A stretch of DNA of 28,187 nt from Priapulus caudatus (GCF_000485595.1 NW_014577632.1:254349-282535), one strand, 5' to 3'; positions 11,116 through 20,706 are shown, counted from the first letter of the stretch. Program-made: numbers and translations. The notes: a model not told the origin generated them from the sequence alone.

Positions 11116-11760
11116 CTATCCACACCAAATTGTACGTGCGCATCCACCAAAAGCCATAAGCACCACGGAAAAGAAGCCCTTATAGTATGATACAATGAGC
11201 CAAGAGTTCGGCGTGGCATGCTGATGGCCACGATGTTTTCCGTCGATGGCAACCGCAAGCGATGGGGTCACTTCCATTTTTTCGGGCGGAAATCTTTCGG
11301 CAATGGCATGCCATTCTTCTTGGCATCGTAGGACACGAATAACCTCCTCTTTGTGTTCTTCTAGCAATAGCCTGGCACACCTCTGGAACCAACAGCGATA
11401 TGGCTGTTGCGGGCCCAACTCTGGAAGTCATACTGAAGTGAGGGATTATTTATGCACCCGATGCTAGATGCCTTATGGTTGATTGCCAGTTTCAGTCCTA
11501 GTTCATAGTGCTTTTGCTGTATCCGGTGTTCCTGCTGTGCTGCGATTCTCGCCGCACTTCTGACAAGCAGTTCATCGACATCTCGCGGAGGTATGCTCAG
11601 GAAAGTTGTAAGAAGGATGGCTTGATCTCCATGCGGAGCTTCAGCCATGAGGCGATCATAGTGACCATAGAGAAGTCGTCTTTCTAGGGCGAAAGCGGGC
11701 AGGACGCAGCGCCAGGGCACAGAAATCTGGTTGTTGTCTTCTAAGTTTCTGCCTCCTCGT
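11116..11760 (-). pseudogene. Decayed Harbinger transposase (HARBI1-like nuclease)
   Basis: Harbinger transposases are DDE nucleases that cut and paste the element with a Myb-like partner protein. Three overlapping minus-strand frames together give the family layout. An N-terminal helix region has YDRLMAEAP and FLSIPPRDVDELL, followed by LGLKLAI and SLQYDF. A second frame supplies ISLLVPEVCQAI. A third supplies EEHKEEVIR, EEWHAIAERF, the first catalytic Asp in AIDGKH, and YYKGFFSVVLMA. The match stops soon after, so the second Asp and the Glu are missing. At least three frameshifts and the missing 3' part mean it is not functional. No Myb partner gene is visible. I am confident of the family and unsure of the exact ends. 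Confidence 0.85.
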
Positions 11761-11797
11761 CGCTCCTCAGCATGATGAGGGCCTTTGGCAATCAAGT

Positions 11798-11848
11798 ATT
11801 TTTTTTTTTTTTTGTTTTTGTTTTCTTTTTTTTTTTTTGGTTTTTTTC
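11798..11848. repeat. Homopolymer-rich T tract
   Basis: Two long T runs separated by a few G and C. The lysine-rich frame through it on the minus strand is an artefact. It lies just left of the assembly gap. Confidence 0.9.
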
Positions 11849-11892
11849 GAGTTCTTCTACGAGAAAACATGGCATGGAGTAGTGTTGCCTTA

Positions 11893-11902
11893 NNNNNNNN
11901 NN
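11893..11902. other. Assembly gap (10 N)
   Basis: Ten unspecified bases. The joint here is scaffolded, so order and distance across it are less certain than elsewhere. Confidence 0.99.
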
Positions 11903-11989
11903 GTTGTCTTCATCCTGTCGCACCATTTTTCCGACGTCATGTTCATTGCAACTCTTAAGCATCCATTGAAAATATAAACCAAGTATTTG

Positions 11990-12240
11990 CAAAGCATGAG
12001 AATGTAATGCAGTAATGCTGCCATATAACCTCCCACATCAGCATTTGTATGTCAATGTATGCAAAACATTTCCTAGTACTAGACATCTTAACTACGGTGA
12101 TTCAGACAATCTAAGTAAACATATGGACATGCAGACTCATTCATACAATAGTAAAGTAAAAGAGACCTGAAATAAATTTGTAACAGTGCACGATAGTTGC
12201 CACAAATGTCCCGGGCTGTAGGGATACACTACTGCCCAGC
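11990..12240 (+). repeat. Dispersed repeat R2, full copy
   Basis: Aligns along its length with 12373-12600 and, over the first part, with 10345-10496. Conserved words include GTATGTCAATGTATGCAAA, CTAGTACTAGACATCTTAAC and CATTCATACAATAGTAAA. No frame is shared, so it looks like a nonautonomous element. Confidence 0.88.
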
Positions 12241-12372
12241 CAACATTTAAGCAAACACCCACACTGCTACGATTAATGGAAACATGACTAACTCATACAA
12301 AGAACCACAACTGCACAACTACACAACTGCAGTCCAGGTAAATATAGTATACGGAAGCATGCATGTACATAT

Positions 12373-12600
12373 ATATAGATGTGCAATCATAAGCTATCAA
12401 GCAGTAATGCTGTTATATAAGCTCACACATCAGCATATATATGTCAATGTATGCAAAACATGTCCTAGTACTAGACATCTTAACTATTGTAATACAGATA
12501 ATCTAAGTAAACATATGCACACCGTCACGCACTCATTCATACAATAGTAAAAGTAAAAGAGACCTGAAATAGGCATGATGTAGGGGTACACTACTTGAAA
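12373..12600 (+). repeat. Dispersed repeat R2, second full copy
   Basis: Same words and order as 11990-12240, shorter at its right end. It ends about 14 bp before the stop codon of the SET gene on the other strand. Confidence 0.88.
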
Positions 12601-12613
12601 TGTATAAGTATTG

Positions 12614-13248
12614 CTAATCATCAAGCCAATCTAGTTCTGCACCTTCGCCATGAAAAGAGGACTTCCTAACACCGTAATTAAAATACAACTCATCATCTAC
12701 AGCAATATCACGGGTCGCTTTGAATAGAACAGTTATTTCACCAAGACTTACACAAACAAGCTTTATATTAATTTTCCTCCACTTTCTCGAATGGTTAATT
12801 AATCGGCCAATGGTGGATTCCTTGTTTGGAGGATGGCAAGGGCATGAGACATCATTGGCATTAACACAGTTTTTGGCCAGTGGATGGATTCTTGAAAAAT
12901 AACAGGTACCCACCGGTCCCCTCCTGCATTTCCTCTCGTTTTTTAATACCTTCATCATGGGTAAGCAGTAGCCCATGGTAGTCACACACTACCTCACTTT
13001 TACTAAATGGACGCGTGGTTTTAACCCCTCTTCCCTTTTCCAAATGAGCAATATAGTTAAGCCGGGCCATTTCTGCTTTATAACTAGCCTTTTTAATTGG
13101 GCCTCTTCCCCGACATTTTTACCGCGCTTTCCTAATGATGGTACCCAGTGGTCAAGTACGTAGGCCTCTAGCTTCTTTTGCTCCCATCATTTTTTCTTCA
13201 TGCGCTTCTTCAATGCGTGATGTGATGGTGTTGTTCTTGGGAATGCGC
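12614..13248 (-). CDS. Last exon: SET domain of the KMT5A-like protein
   Basis: Contains the whole SET domain in three frames that must be joined at short runs. The N-terminal part has a GKGRGV-like motif (EKGRGVKTTRPF) and VVCDYHG, matching the GRGV...EYHG stretch of KMT5A/SET8. Then come GYLLFFKNP and a Cys-rich CVNANDVSCPCHP. The cofactor and catalytic motifs are GRLINHSRK (NHS motif) and DELYFNYG (the ELxxDYG motif with Asn in place of Asp). It ends in LDWLDD and stop TAG at 12614-12616. There is no post-SET cysteine cluster, as in KMT5A. The exon has 635 bases, which equals whole codons plus the entry phase plus one net extra base, as the indel model predicts. Confidence 0.88.
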
Positions 13249-15400
13249 CTGTGTTAATACAATGCAAATTAGCCCCAAAACAAGTGAAAGAAGTGCCAGC
13301 CTTTTCGGTTGGCAGAATAGTCATATCTTAATTGTTTTGATACATCAATCATCGCATGTGTGTCCATGTCAAAAAAATGATTTCAAGCCTAACCGATTAG
13401 TTCTTTGCCTCGCAACTTCGTTCGCTCTTACATCCATCGATTGTAGAATCGTTGTCCGTCTTGCTGGTTGATGTCCTTGCAGGTCTTCATTGTAGGTGGA
13501 TTCTCATCAAGGCTGAGTGGGTAGATGACACACAGCTGATTGTAGGCACTATCCCTATGCATAATTAAAGATGACGTATAAATTTACTTTATGTGAGTAA
13601 AAAAAAAATAAATATAGAAAATCCAAGGATTAGCTGGAACCTTTACTGCCATGCCAGACAAGATTTTTCAACCCAATCTGCTGAACACAATACAAGTAGT
13701 GAATGGTGTTTGCACTCCACACCACCGCTTAGCTCTAGTACTATAGCCCGCTTACATTAACTGCCGCTGGCCAACTCGTCAACATGTCAATTAATTTGAG
13801 AAATATTTGAAAGTACACTTACACCAGGCGTCCAATGAGTGGAGCAGCTTTTGCCACATTGGCGGTCTCCTTGAATACATTGTGGCGGTTGGCAACGTCG
13901 ATCGTGTGTGCGAGGTAGTCGGCAATGTGGCTAAGTTTCTAATAATTTCCTCACTTCATTGCAGGTGACGATTGGCATATTGAATCTGCAAAAAAGAGAT
14001 GTATTGAAGATAGTGAGTTATCATTATAATGAAAAACATGCATTATACCAATTATAGAGGATTGTAAACTGTTAACATGTTATATATTATATGGAAAACA
14101 TCATTAATAATTATATATTAAGATTAAGATTATGAGAAAATCTCGAAGCGGAACCTTTTGTTACTAACATACCTTGCGATGTCCTGTATGGTTTGTGAGG
14201 AGTTGTGTTGCTTTATTTCATTCCGAAGGTGGTCGTCGAATCTAGCCAGGTGTTCCATGTCGTGACGGTTATGCATTCCCATATCCTGCATTCTCTTGCG
14301 GCCGGCGGTGGACCAATTACGGTGGTGTGCATCAGGCCGGGGGCGGGTCCTATAAATAGACCAGTCCTAAGTGAAGCATTAACATGCACTATGCATTTCA
14401 TTAGACAATATTTTTGCAAATACATTAATTAATTATGGACTTTTATAATCATCATCATGAAAATTTAAATTACATTAAAACTAGTTTCATTAATATAAAC
14501 AATTAATCATAACATCCATCATTGTTTATTGAATACAACCCGACAGCTTCTACTGTGTTAATTAAAATCAAACCGTATTAAACATAGGCAACGCTTACCA
14601 TTCAGCATCACTTTGGGCGGCATCCTTAATGGTATTGCTCTCAACTTCTTCATTCTCACTCTCACTGACCGATACGATCCTTGGACGATTGGTTTCTTGC
14701 TGTATCTGAAACAAAACTGGACTGGCGGACCAGTGTGAGCAGCCTGGTAATTAAGGCTTCATCTGAGAGTGCAGATGAAGCTAGAGAAACAGGCTGATTA
14801 CCAGCTGGATCATTGTCTGAAGGAGCAGGCAATGATAGAGGTGGGCCGGTATGTTTAGCAAGGGGGGTGGGGGCATTAGGTTGACCTGTTACTTTATGCC
14901 CCAATGACTGCAAAAGAGATACCACCTGGAGATCCGTCATCACTCCATTGTTGCACAATGCAAGAATGTTGACGTAAGGGACGATCGTTGAGTTATTGCA
15001 GTTGTCAAAGGCTTCTCTCCGCTGTGCTTTCGCACTTGCAGATATCTCCTATAATAATGCAAATGGCATTAAGAACCTGCACACTAAAAGCACTAAAGCA
15101 CTGAGTCACCCTTTCAAACCGTTTTAACACGTTCAGTGCTATAATATGATGAAACATTACGCTTAACCAAACCGATTACAGCAGTGTATACAATTCGCCG
15201 CGAGGCGGCGAGTCTACTGTATCGAATAAGAAATATACAGATTGTAAACTACAAACATAAATATCAAAATCAATGTCTTAATTAGGCTGTGCCTGTTCAG
15301 TCGCGTTCCTCATGCAGGATCTGCGTAGGTGGACGGAGAGGTCTTGCTTCATCGTCTTGCAAATGGGGCAGAAAAGACGCATTCTCAGTTGCTGTGCCAT
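12614..15400 (-). CDS. Six-exon zinc-finger/SET methyltransferase gene, KMT5A-like
   Basis: Predicted lysine methyltransferase using S-adenosylmethionine, likely nuclear and chromatin-acting. Exons, in order: 15293-15400, 14599-15048, 14173-14349, 13823-13985, 13432-13554, 12614-13248. Introns are 180-270 bp. Donors and acceptors are canonical except a GC donor after exon 1, and every junction keeps phase. The product is about 550 residues: a CCHC finger (residues 11-29), a Ser/Pro/acidic linker, a charged helical middle that I do not recognise, and a C-terminal SET domain. The frame breaks at five points in exons 2, 4 and 6. Four are one extra A or T (near 14709, 13957, 13173, 12871) and one is a missing base (near 13060). 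Because the indels are mostly insertions in short runs and splice sites are intact, sequencing error seems likelier than decay. The start is the first Met before the finger. Confidence 0.82.
15293..15400 (-). CDS. First exon: N-terminal zinc finger
   Basis: Thirty-six codons from ATG at 15400. Cysteines 11, 14 and 29 and His 24 give a C-x2-C-x9-H-x4-C finger. The exon ends at codon 36 (Gln) at a CAG|GC junction, and exon 2 starts in the same phase at 15048 with GAGATATC after TATAG. If the GC donor is not used, the frame ends after three more codons (TAA), giving only a short finger peptide. Confidence 0.7.
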
Positions 15401-15449
15401 GGTTCGCTTGTAGTGTCGATGTTCGCAACAAAATCTCTGTACACAATGA

Positions 15450-15596
15450 AATTTCTTTCCGTAACGGATATATCAGCTGGTTAGATTGGTAACCTCTCGG
15501 AGCAGTTAATGCACCGCCACTAACCTGAGGGTGAATTTATTCCCACAGCCGAATGTCCAACAACCAATCAAATGCGCCAAAACCATGTAACAATTA
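15450..15596. promoter_or_regulatory. Region upstream of the zinc-finger/SET gene
   Basis: Lies just upstream of the SET gene start on the minus strand. No clear TATA box was found. A promoter is expected here only by position. Confidence 0.25.
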
Positions 15597-15745
15597 CAAA
15601 CTGGCTTCCTTGCCAAAATATACAAGCTACGACGCGCGAGTGATGGTGTGTGTAGTTTGCCGAGCAAAACTGGCTTCTTTGCGAGGGAAAATGATTCTTG
15701 TCAAAGTTTGCGAGTTACCGCGTGTATGCGATACTGTTAGAGCAT
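15597..15745 (+). repeat. Short duplicate shared with 19850-20010
   Basis: The stretch from ACTGGCTTCCTTGCC through CTTCTTTGCGAG (15599-15690) is almost identical to 19928-20010. The GCGATACTGTTAGAG word at 15728 recurs at 19856, so the two pieces are in a different order in the second copy. Confidence 0.85.
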
Positions 15746-15747
15746 AG

Positions 15748-15775
15748 GTATATATATATAAATATATATATATTC
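15748..15775. repeat. (TA)n microsatellite
   Basis: TATATATATAAATATATATATAT-type run; no gene. Confidence 0.9.
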
Positions 15776-15857
15776 ATACCACGTGCATACCCATCTGGTT
15801 TTTTAGATTTATTGTGTTAAGGACGATAATAACAGATAAGACATTAACTATATACGG

Positions 15858-15905
15858 ATGTGTGTGCGCGGTAGTGTGTGTGCGCGCGCGCGTGTGTGTG
15901 TTCGG
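15858..15905. repeat. (TG)n/(CG)n microsatellite
   Basis: Alternating purine-pyrimidine run of GTGTG then CGCGCG then GTGTG, a sequence type that can adopt Z-DNA. Confidence 0.9.
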
Positions 15906-16480
15906 GTGCCGCGCGGGGCGGGCATCGAGGTTTACTACAGTATCTTGATACCGATTAACTCCTGGAGAAAAATTCGTGCGTACTGTAATATTAATCGTAT
16001 CTGTTCTGTATGTGTGTGTGGCTTGCGCTTGGCCGTGTGCCGTGGCTGAAACGGGTCCGCCGTTAGAGTTCGCGCGTTGTATGTTTATTATGCTACAATC
16101 ATAACGCAGGCAATAACTGAGTATATTTTTATACGTGCGTGGCCTCTCTTCATGAAAACCGATTTAATATATATGCTAAAACGCGCGTGCCCAATCTTAA
16201 TCGAAATATGAATACGTTGTTGATTAAAACTGTGAAATTACGGGCGTCGAACACAATTTTCCTGATATACACACGCGCTTTGGCATCGTGGCGCTCTTCT
16301 CGATTTATTATCGAACAGCTAACTTTTCGCGTGCCCCGCGCGTATATCAAATCGCTAACAATACAAATCGCCGGCTGTGATTTTTGAAGTGGGGTGACCC
16401 CCCCCCCTAGTTTGAAGGTTCACCATGGTCAGGGTGACTTCCATGCTGGCATTAGATTGATTTGCTGACATGCGGCTTTG
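15906..16480. other. Unassigned intergenic sequence
   Basis: Mixed composition. A plus-strand frame at 16139-16387 and a minus-strand frame at 16150-16350 overlap each other and neither resembles a known protein. A C run at 16399-16407 is the only notable feature. Confidence 0.5.
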
Positions 16481-16482
16481 GG

Positions 16483-16601
16483 TATAAAATTCAGGTTTAT
16501 TTCAAGATCTGTTTAGTTTATTGTCTGTAGAGAGTCCATACATCAAGCTACAGCGATATATTGCGCCATGGCGTGTCCTGATGTTGACGAGCGCATTGGA
16601 G
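16483..16601 (+). promoter_or_regulatory. Possible TATA promoter and first coding exon
   Basis: TATAAAAT at 16483-16490 lies 85 bp before ATG at 16568, which has an excellent Kozak context (GCGCCATGG). Eleven codons follow (MACPDVDERIG), then a GT at 16602 that could be a donor. A following exon in matching phase was not found; the coding-like pieces at 18800-19285 do not join in frame. It could be the start of a plus-strand gene interrupted by the element at 16616, or chance. Confidence 0.3.
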
Positions 16602-16689
16602 GTTAGAATTGCACGCAGTGGCGTACGCATAGGGGGCGGGGGTGATTTGGGGTGTTAAACACCCCCCTTGCTCTGTCCAAAAAGATCAG

Positions 16690-16830
16690 TTTTAAAAAAA
16701 AGAAAAGAAAGAGGAGAGGCAGAAAAGCGGAAGTAGACAGAGAGAGAGAGAGAGAGAGAGAGTGTGTGTGTGTAGTGAGGAGAGGGGGAGAGAAAGAGGG
16801 AAAAAGAGAGCTGGAGAGAGAACAAAAGGC
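16690..16830. repeat. Purine-rich low-complexity tract
   Basis: A long AG-rich stretch with (GA)n at 16739-16762 and (GT)n just after. Frames through it are artefacts. Confidence 0.9.
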
Positions 16831-17394
16831 CTATTATCCTGTTTATTAAGTTTAGTTATTTGTAAAGCGACCCTCTCGCCGAGCAACTGCGCGCTTCCAC
16901 GCTCCGCTCCGTGCCAGGCGCTATGCGGCATCGCACTCGCAGTCACTAACACGGTGGTAGAATCCGGCGGGGATTGGGGGATGATCATCGCCCCTGCTCT
17001 GAAGGAGGGGATGGTCCTGTACAAATATCTCCACCCCTGAGATTCAAAAAAAAGAGAAAAAAGAGAAGAAGAAGAGTAAGAGGTATCCGATTTACCATCG
17101 ACATGGTTTATCAGTCGTGGGTTTTAGGTGCTACCAGTCAAATGAGGCTTAGCCCACAGCAGTCGCGCAGATTTACGTAAGATTTGGGCAAAATTGGATT
17201 GCACCGAACATATATTATATGTTTCATAAGATTGAGTTCGTTTACATGATTGAGATTTCAGCATAATTTTACGGATTTTACTGCCATTCTACTCTAGCTA
17301 TCAAACGCAGCTTTTATAATATGCTAGTGTAGGGCTATGCACCGTTTGTCGACTGGCTATGTAGTTATACGTAGTATGGATATAGTACTTGATT

Positions 17395-17860
17395 CACTCA
17401 CAAACACACACCGCCACATAACACGTCACACCTCTCTCTCTCGTCTCTCTCGCCACGCACGCACGCAACGGCACGCACACGCACAGCACACAGCAGCAAT
17501 CACGCACGCTCTCTCTCTCTCTATACACACACACCACCTGCGCGCGCGCGGCGCGGCGGATCACCTCTCGTTTCTCGATCGCGCTCAGTCTCTCTTTCTC
17601 TCTCTCTCTCTTCTGTCTCTCTCTCTCTCTCTTCTCCTCGAGTCTTTCTCTCCCTCGATGTCTTTCCTTCTCTCAGGTTCTCTCTCTCTCTTTCTCTTCC
17701 TTTCTTCTCCATCTCCTTCTCATCCCTCCCTCTCCCCTCCCTCCTCTCCTCTCTCTCGTCTCTCTCTCTCTTCTCACACACACAAACACACACCACAAGC
17801 ACACACACACACACACGGTGCTCGGACAGCCTCTCTCTCTCTAGTCTCTCTGAACCACAT
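17395..17860. repeat. (CT)n and (CA)n microsatellite cluster
   Basis: Several CT and CA runs interleaved over more than 400 bp. The long Ser/Leu/His-rich and Arg/Glu-rich frames on the two strands follow from the dinucleotide repeats. Confidence 0.95.
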
Positions 17861-18516
17861 ACCACTCCCTATACGCAAAGTTACGTAAAATTTTAGCTTG
17901 ATGAATCGCACCTAAAACGGCCGCATGCTGCGTAACGCGAACTCGTACGCCAATTTACTAAATAACTGTCGTTGATAAATCGCCAACTACAGAGCAGTTC
18001 GATTTGCGTACCACACAAAATTTACTGCAATAATTTTGCGTACGCAGCTTGAGATCAGAATCTACCCCCGGTTACTCCCCACCGTCAGTGCAAGCGCCAC
18101 ACGGTATCAAGAGTCTACAGTTGCCAGGGCGCGTGTACAGGGGGGGGGGGCGTCCAGTGCCCGCGCGCGGGCCGGGATCAGCTGCGCGCCGGACTCCCCA
18201 TGCTCGCGCAGAAAACGCATTCTGAGGGTGCCCTTCGCGTGCATCCTAACACCCCCTTTTCGAAATTCTGGTAGCACACTGTCTGCCGGAGCTACCTAAA
18301 CAGGAGAAGTAGAGACTTAAGTACTTGATCGTCGATTCCATCCAGGGAGCGAGATCAACAGCACGCTCTACAGAGAGACTATCCAGGACGTTGGCATGGT
18401 TTACCTCGCAAAGGGTTGGCAGGAGGATATGTGTTTCACGCGCGAGTGATTTGTTGTGTTTGTTGCGTGTTGGTTACTAACCTAACTGAAAAAGTTAGGA
18501 CGATTGTCATACATAA

Positions 18517-18780
18517 TTTTTAGGATAGGTCAAAATGGGCTAACTTATAATTGATGAGATTTGGTGGTGCATCCGGGAATCGCAATTATTAATTAATTAA
18601 TTAATTTTCAGATAGATCAGAAATGGGGTAACTTAGAATTTATTACATTTTGAATGGCTGATCCGGTCAAATTAATTATTATATTAAATTTTCAGATAGG
18701 CTAGAAATGCGGGTAATTAGAAGTTTCATACATTTTGATGTGATCCGGATCCAAATGCATTATTTAATTTATTAATTTAT
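18517..18780 (+). repeat. Three-copy tandem repeat of about 86 bp
   Basis: Units begin at about 18517, 18605 and 18689 with TTTTAGGATAGG or TTTTCAGATAG. Each runs through a GAAATGGG- and GGTAACTTA-like stretch, an ATTTTGA word, a GATCCGG-like word and an AATTAATT tail. AT-rich and noncoding. Confidence 0.8.
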
Positions 18781-18799
18781 CATAAAAATGTTCCTACAG

Positions 18800-19285
18800 T
18801 CACAGATTGAGGCTGTCTTGGCGGAGGTCTGCGCGCTCTCCGAGTGCTCATAGTTTGGGCATGTTATCCTGCTCGGTTCGGGTACCAAATGAGGTCGAGG
18901 ACACACACCGCGCAGACAGATCGTCAACAACATATACAGCACGACTTCTCGAAGCTATAGCCAATGTGCAACGTCCACAGGACCTGTGCGATTGCGTAGC
19001 CAATATTACCACGCACGAGGGATGATAAAAAAACGACGCAAAGTCATCCAAGTCAACAGCGATGAGGAAATGACGAAGAAATTAAAAATGGGCTATATGT
19101 GGCCGCCAATAGCCCATTTTTAGTAGGAGCAGAGTCTCGCTTCGGCAAGACAACACGGAGAACCTTTCTTCGCCCACACCTACACTTAGCCAAAGCGGGA
19201 TACGTGAAACTGTAGCCCGATGCATCGAGACCTCTCTGCGTACCGTATCTACGTCGGGGGAAGATCTCCTCTTAGTAAACTAGCC
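18800..19285 (+). pseudogene. Weak coding-like fragments, unknown
   Basis: After an acceptor-like CCTACAG (18799), several pieces in different frames have protein-like composition. One has IEAVLAEVCALSE. One runs to 19025 and contains RLLEAIANVQRPQDLCDCVANI. One begins at 19023 with KKRRKVIQVNSDEE, which looks like a nuclear localisation signal. One at about 19145-19280 contains IRETVARCIETSLRTV. No family was recognised and the pieces do not share a frame. They could be exons with sequencing errors or a decayed gene. Confidence 0.25.
19083..19122. other. Perfect 14-bp inverted repeat (hairpin)
   Basis: Arms TAAAAATGGGCTAT (19083-19096) and ATAGCCCATTTTTA (19109-19122) are exact reverse complements around a 12-base loop. 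Confidence 0.9.
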
Positions 19286-19289
19286 CTTG

Positions 19290-19850
19290 TCAGGGCTACA
19301 TTTCTTCCAAGAAATGATTTCTACATTTGCAATACTTCCTTTATCAGGAATTGAAGACATAAAAACGTTACGGTAGTAATCATACATACACATTCATCAC
19401 TACACATAGACATACTTCATACATACACCAATATAAGGTAATGTATATCTGATATATCGCCGTTAAACACTAATAAAAAAGTACTCTCGGTGTTTCGCTA
19501 ATTGAAATACAACGACGAATTGCTTGCCTTAGTTTACGTATGGCTATGCTTTATTACGTGCAACTCAATAAACCTTACATCAAAATTAGCGTTTGTAAAA
19601 ACGTATAATGAATATGGGAAATATTCATGTTAAAAATTGGGTCGCAAATGTGGTGGGTCAAAATTACCACAATGGGTTGAAATTACTAAAAGTGGGTCGA
19701 CATTGTTGCGTCGAAATTACCAGCTTCGATTGCCAGAATTTACCAGATTAGATGGCCAGTAATTTCGACGCTTAATCATATATACAATGACAACAGCCAA
19801 CACAACAGCCGCGAGTTATTTTATTTTTAACGGGATATAATCAGATAAAC
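19290..19850. other. AT-rich sequence with clustered AAATTACCA words
   Basis: No gene seen. Between 19635 and 19765 the words GGGTCGAAATTACCA and close variants recur about six times in irregular spacing and both orientations, suggesting a decayed short tandem repeat. Confidence 0.5.
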
Positions 19851-19927
19851 ATACGCGATACTGTTAGAGTCTGTAGATCTGCAGTCTTGTGAGCCACTAG
19901 CTAGGACTCTAACCAATATGGTATTAA

Positions 19928-20010
19928 CTGGCTTCCTTGCCAATATACAAGCTACGACGCGCGAGTGATGGTGTGTGTAGTTTGCCGAGCAAAACTGGCT
20001 TCTTTGCGAG
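19928..20010 (+). repeat. Second copy of the 15597-15690 duplicate
   Basis: Nearly identical to 15599-15690. Followed by AT-rich DNA in which ATGGTAACGCGCAT recurs at about 20116 and 20202. Confidence 0.85.
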
Positions 20011-20261
20011 GTGGCTTCTTTGTTTATTTTTATTTATTCGTTACCAACAGCACCAAGTTAACGCGTAATGTTTGTAATATTATATTTCCATCTATGTGTG
20101 TTTCATTAATCAGTCATGGTAACGCGCATTGTCTCTGATTTTCAATCACCATTCATATTGTGTGTACGTTTAATTTTGTTTATTTTTATTCATTTGTCAT
20201 CATGGTAACGCGCATATCGCATTGAATTCAAAACTAAAGTGTTTCATTCTGTGGTTTCTGT

Positions 20262-20640
20262 GTTATAGATAGATAATGATAAATAACTGCCTAGTGGCAC
20301 TTGCGTCTTTTCGTGAAAGACGGGAAACAGCATCAGAGCTGGCATGCCCCACTTTCACGAGCTTGAACAAGTTTTCACTATTATTGGAGAGAGCACACGC
20401 TGGGAAATCATGCATTTACATTAAAAATCGGAAATCTAGCATTATTTTGTTGATATATACTAATGTCTGCGAACATTAATACATCTTAGGTGAATACAGA
20501 TAGATAGGTCGAGGGGCAAAGTGCCTTGTGAGGCGCGCACTCAAGCAACCACACGAATAAGGGCAGGCATTTATCATGAAAGTCGGGAAACAACGCCAGA
20601 GCTGACATTCCCCATCTTTACAATGTCAACGATTCAAATC
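20262..20640 (+). repeat. Dispersed repeat R3, copy 3 (best preserved)
   Basis: Aligns with 4585-4884 and with 8690-9100 including the downstream part. It has both hairpins. The first, at 20313-20360, has arms CGTGAAAG and CTTTCACG. The second starts at 20576 with CATGAAAGTCGGGAAA and has CCCCATCTTTAC opposite. Confidence 0.88.
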
Positions 20641-20685
20641 TGCTTGCCTGGTTCTTTGTCTAGCTAGCTGACTATACACATACGC

Positions 20686-20706
20686 ATGCATATATATATA
20701 TATATA
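20686..20706. repeat. (TA)n at the 18S break
   Basis: A TA run that directly abuts the last base recognisable as 18S rRNA. Confidence 0.93.

Larger units (their letters stand above)
10497..11892 (-). mobile_element. PIF/Harbinger-type DNA transposon remnant
   Basis: Begins with GGGCCCGGCAG directly after a TAA inside R2. That matches the usual TAA/TTA target and the G/C-rich ends of Harbinger elements. It contains a decayed transposase on the minus strand (11116-11760). The right end is not seen; a homopolymer-T stretch (11798-11848) and a gap of Ns (11893-11902) lie where it should be. A GC-rich left part (10500-10900) and a run of short TCAAGATTA-like repeats (10941-11030) appear to belong to the element or its target. 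Confidence 0.65.
16616..18281. mobile_element. Possible nonautonomous DNA transposon
   Basis: The left end CAGTGGCGTACGC and the reverse-complemented right end CAGTGTGCTACCAG resemble each other and the CAGTGGCGTAGCCAG terminus common in invertebrate DNA elements. Both are followed by G-rich sequence and a GGTGTTA word. The interior is microsatellites and an apparently noncoding stretch with no transposase. I see no target-site duplication, so ends and identity are tentative. Confidence 0.3.

Noticed and set aside
11361-11870. Lysine-rich N-terminus of the transposase frame
   Set aside because: The Lys run is the complement of the T homopolymer at 11798-11848. Only the part from about 11760 leftward resembles the transposase.
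17337-17888. 183-codon Ser/Leu/His-rich frame and its antisense Arg/Glu-rich frame
   Set aside because: Both are direct translations of CT and CA dinucleotide runs.
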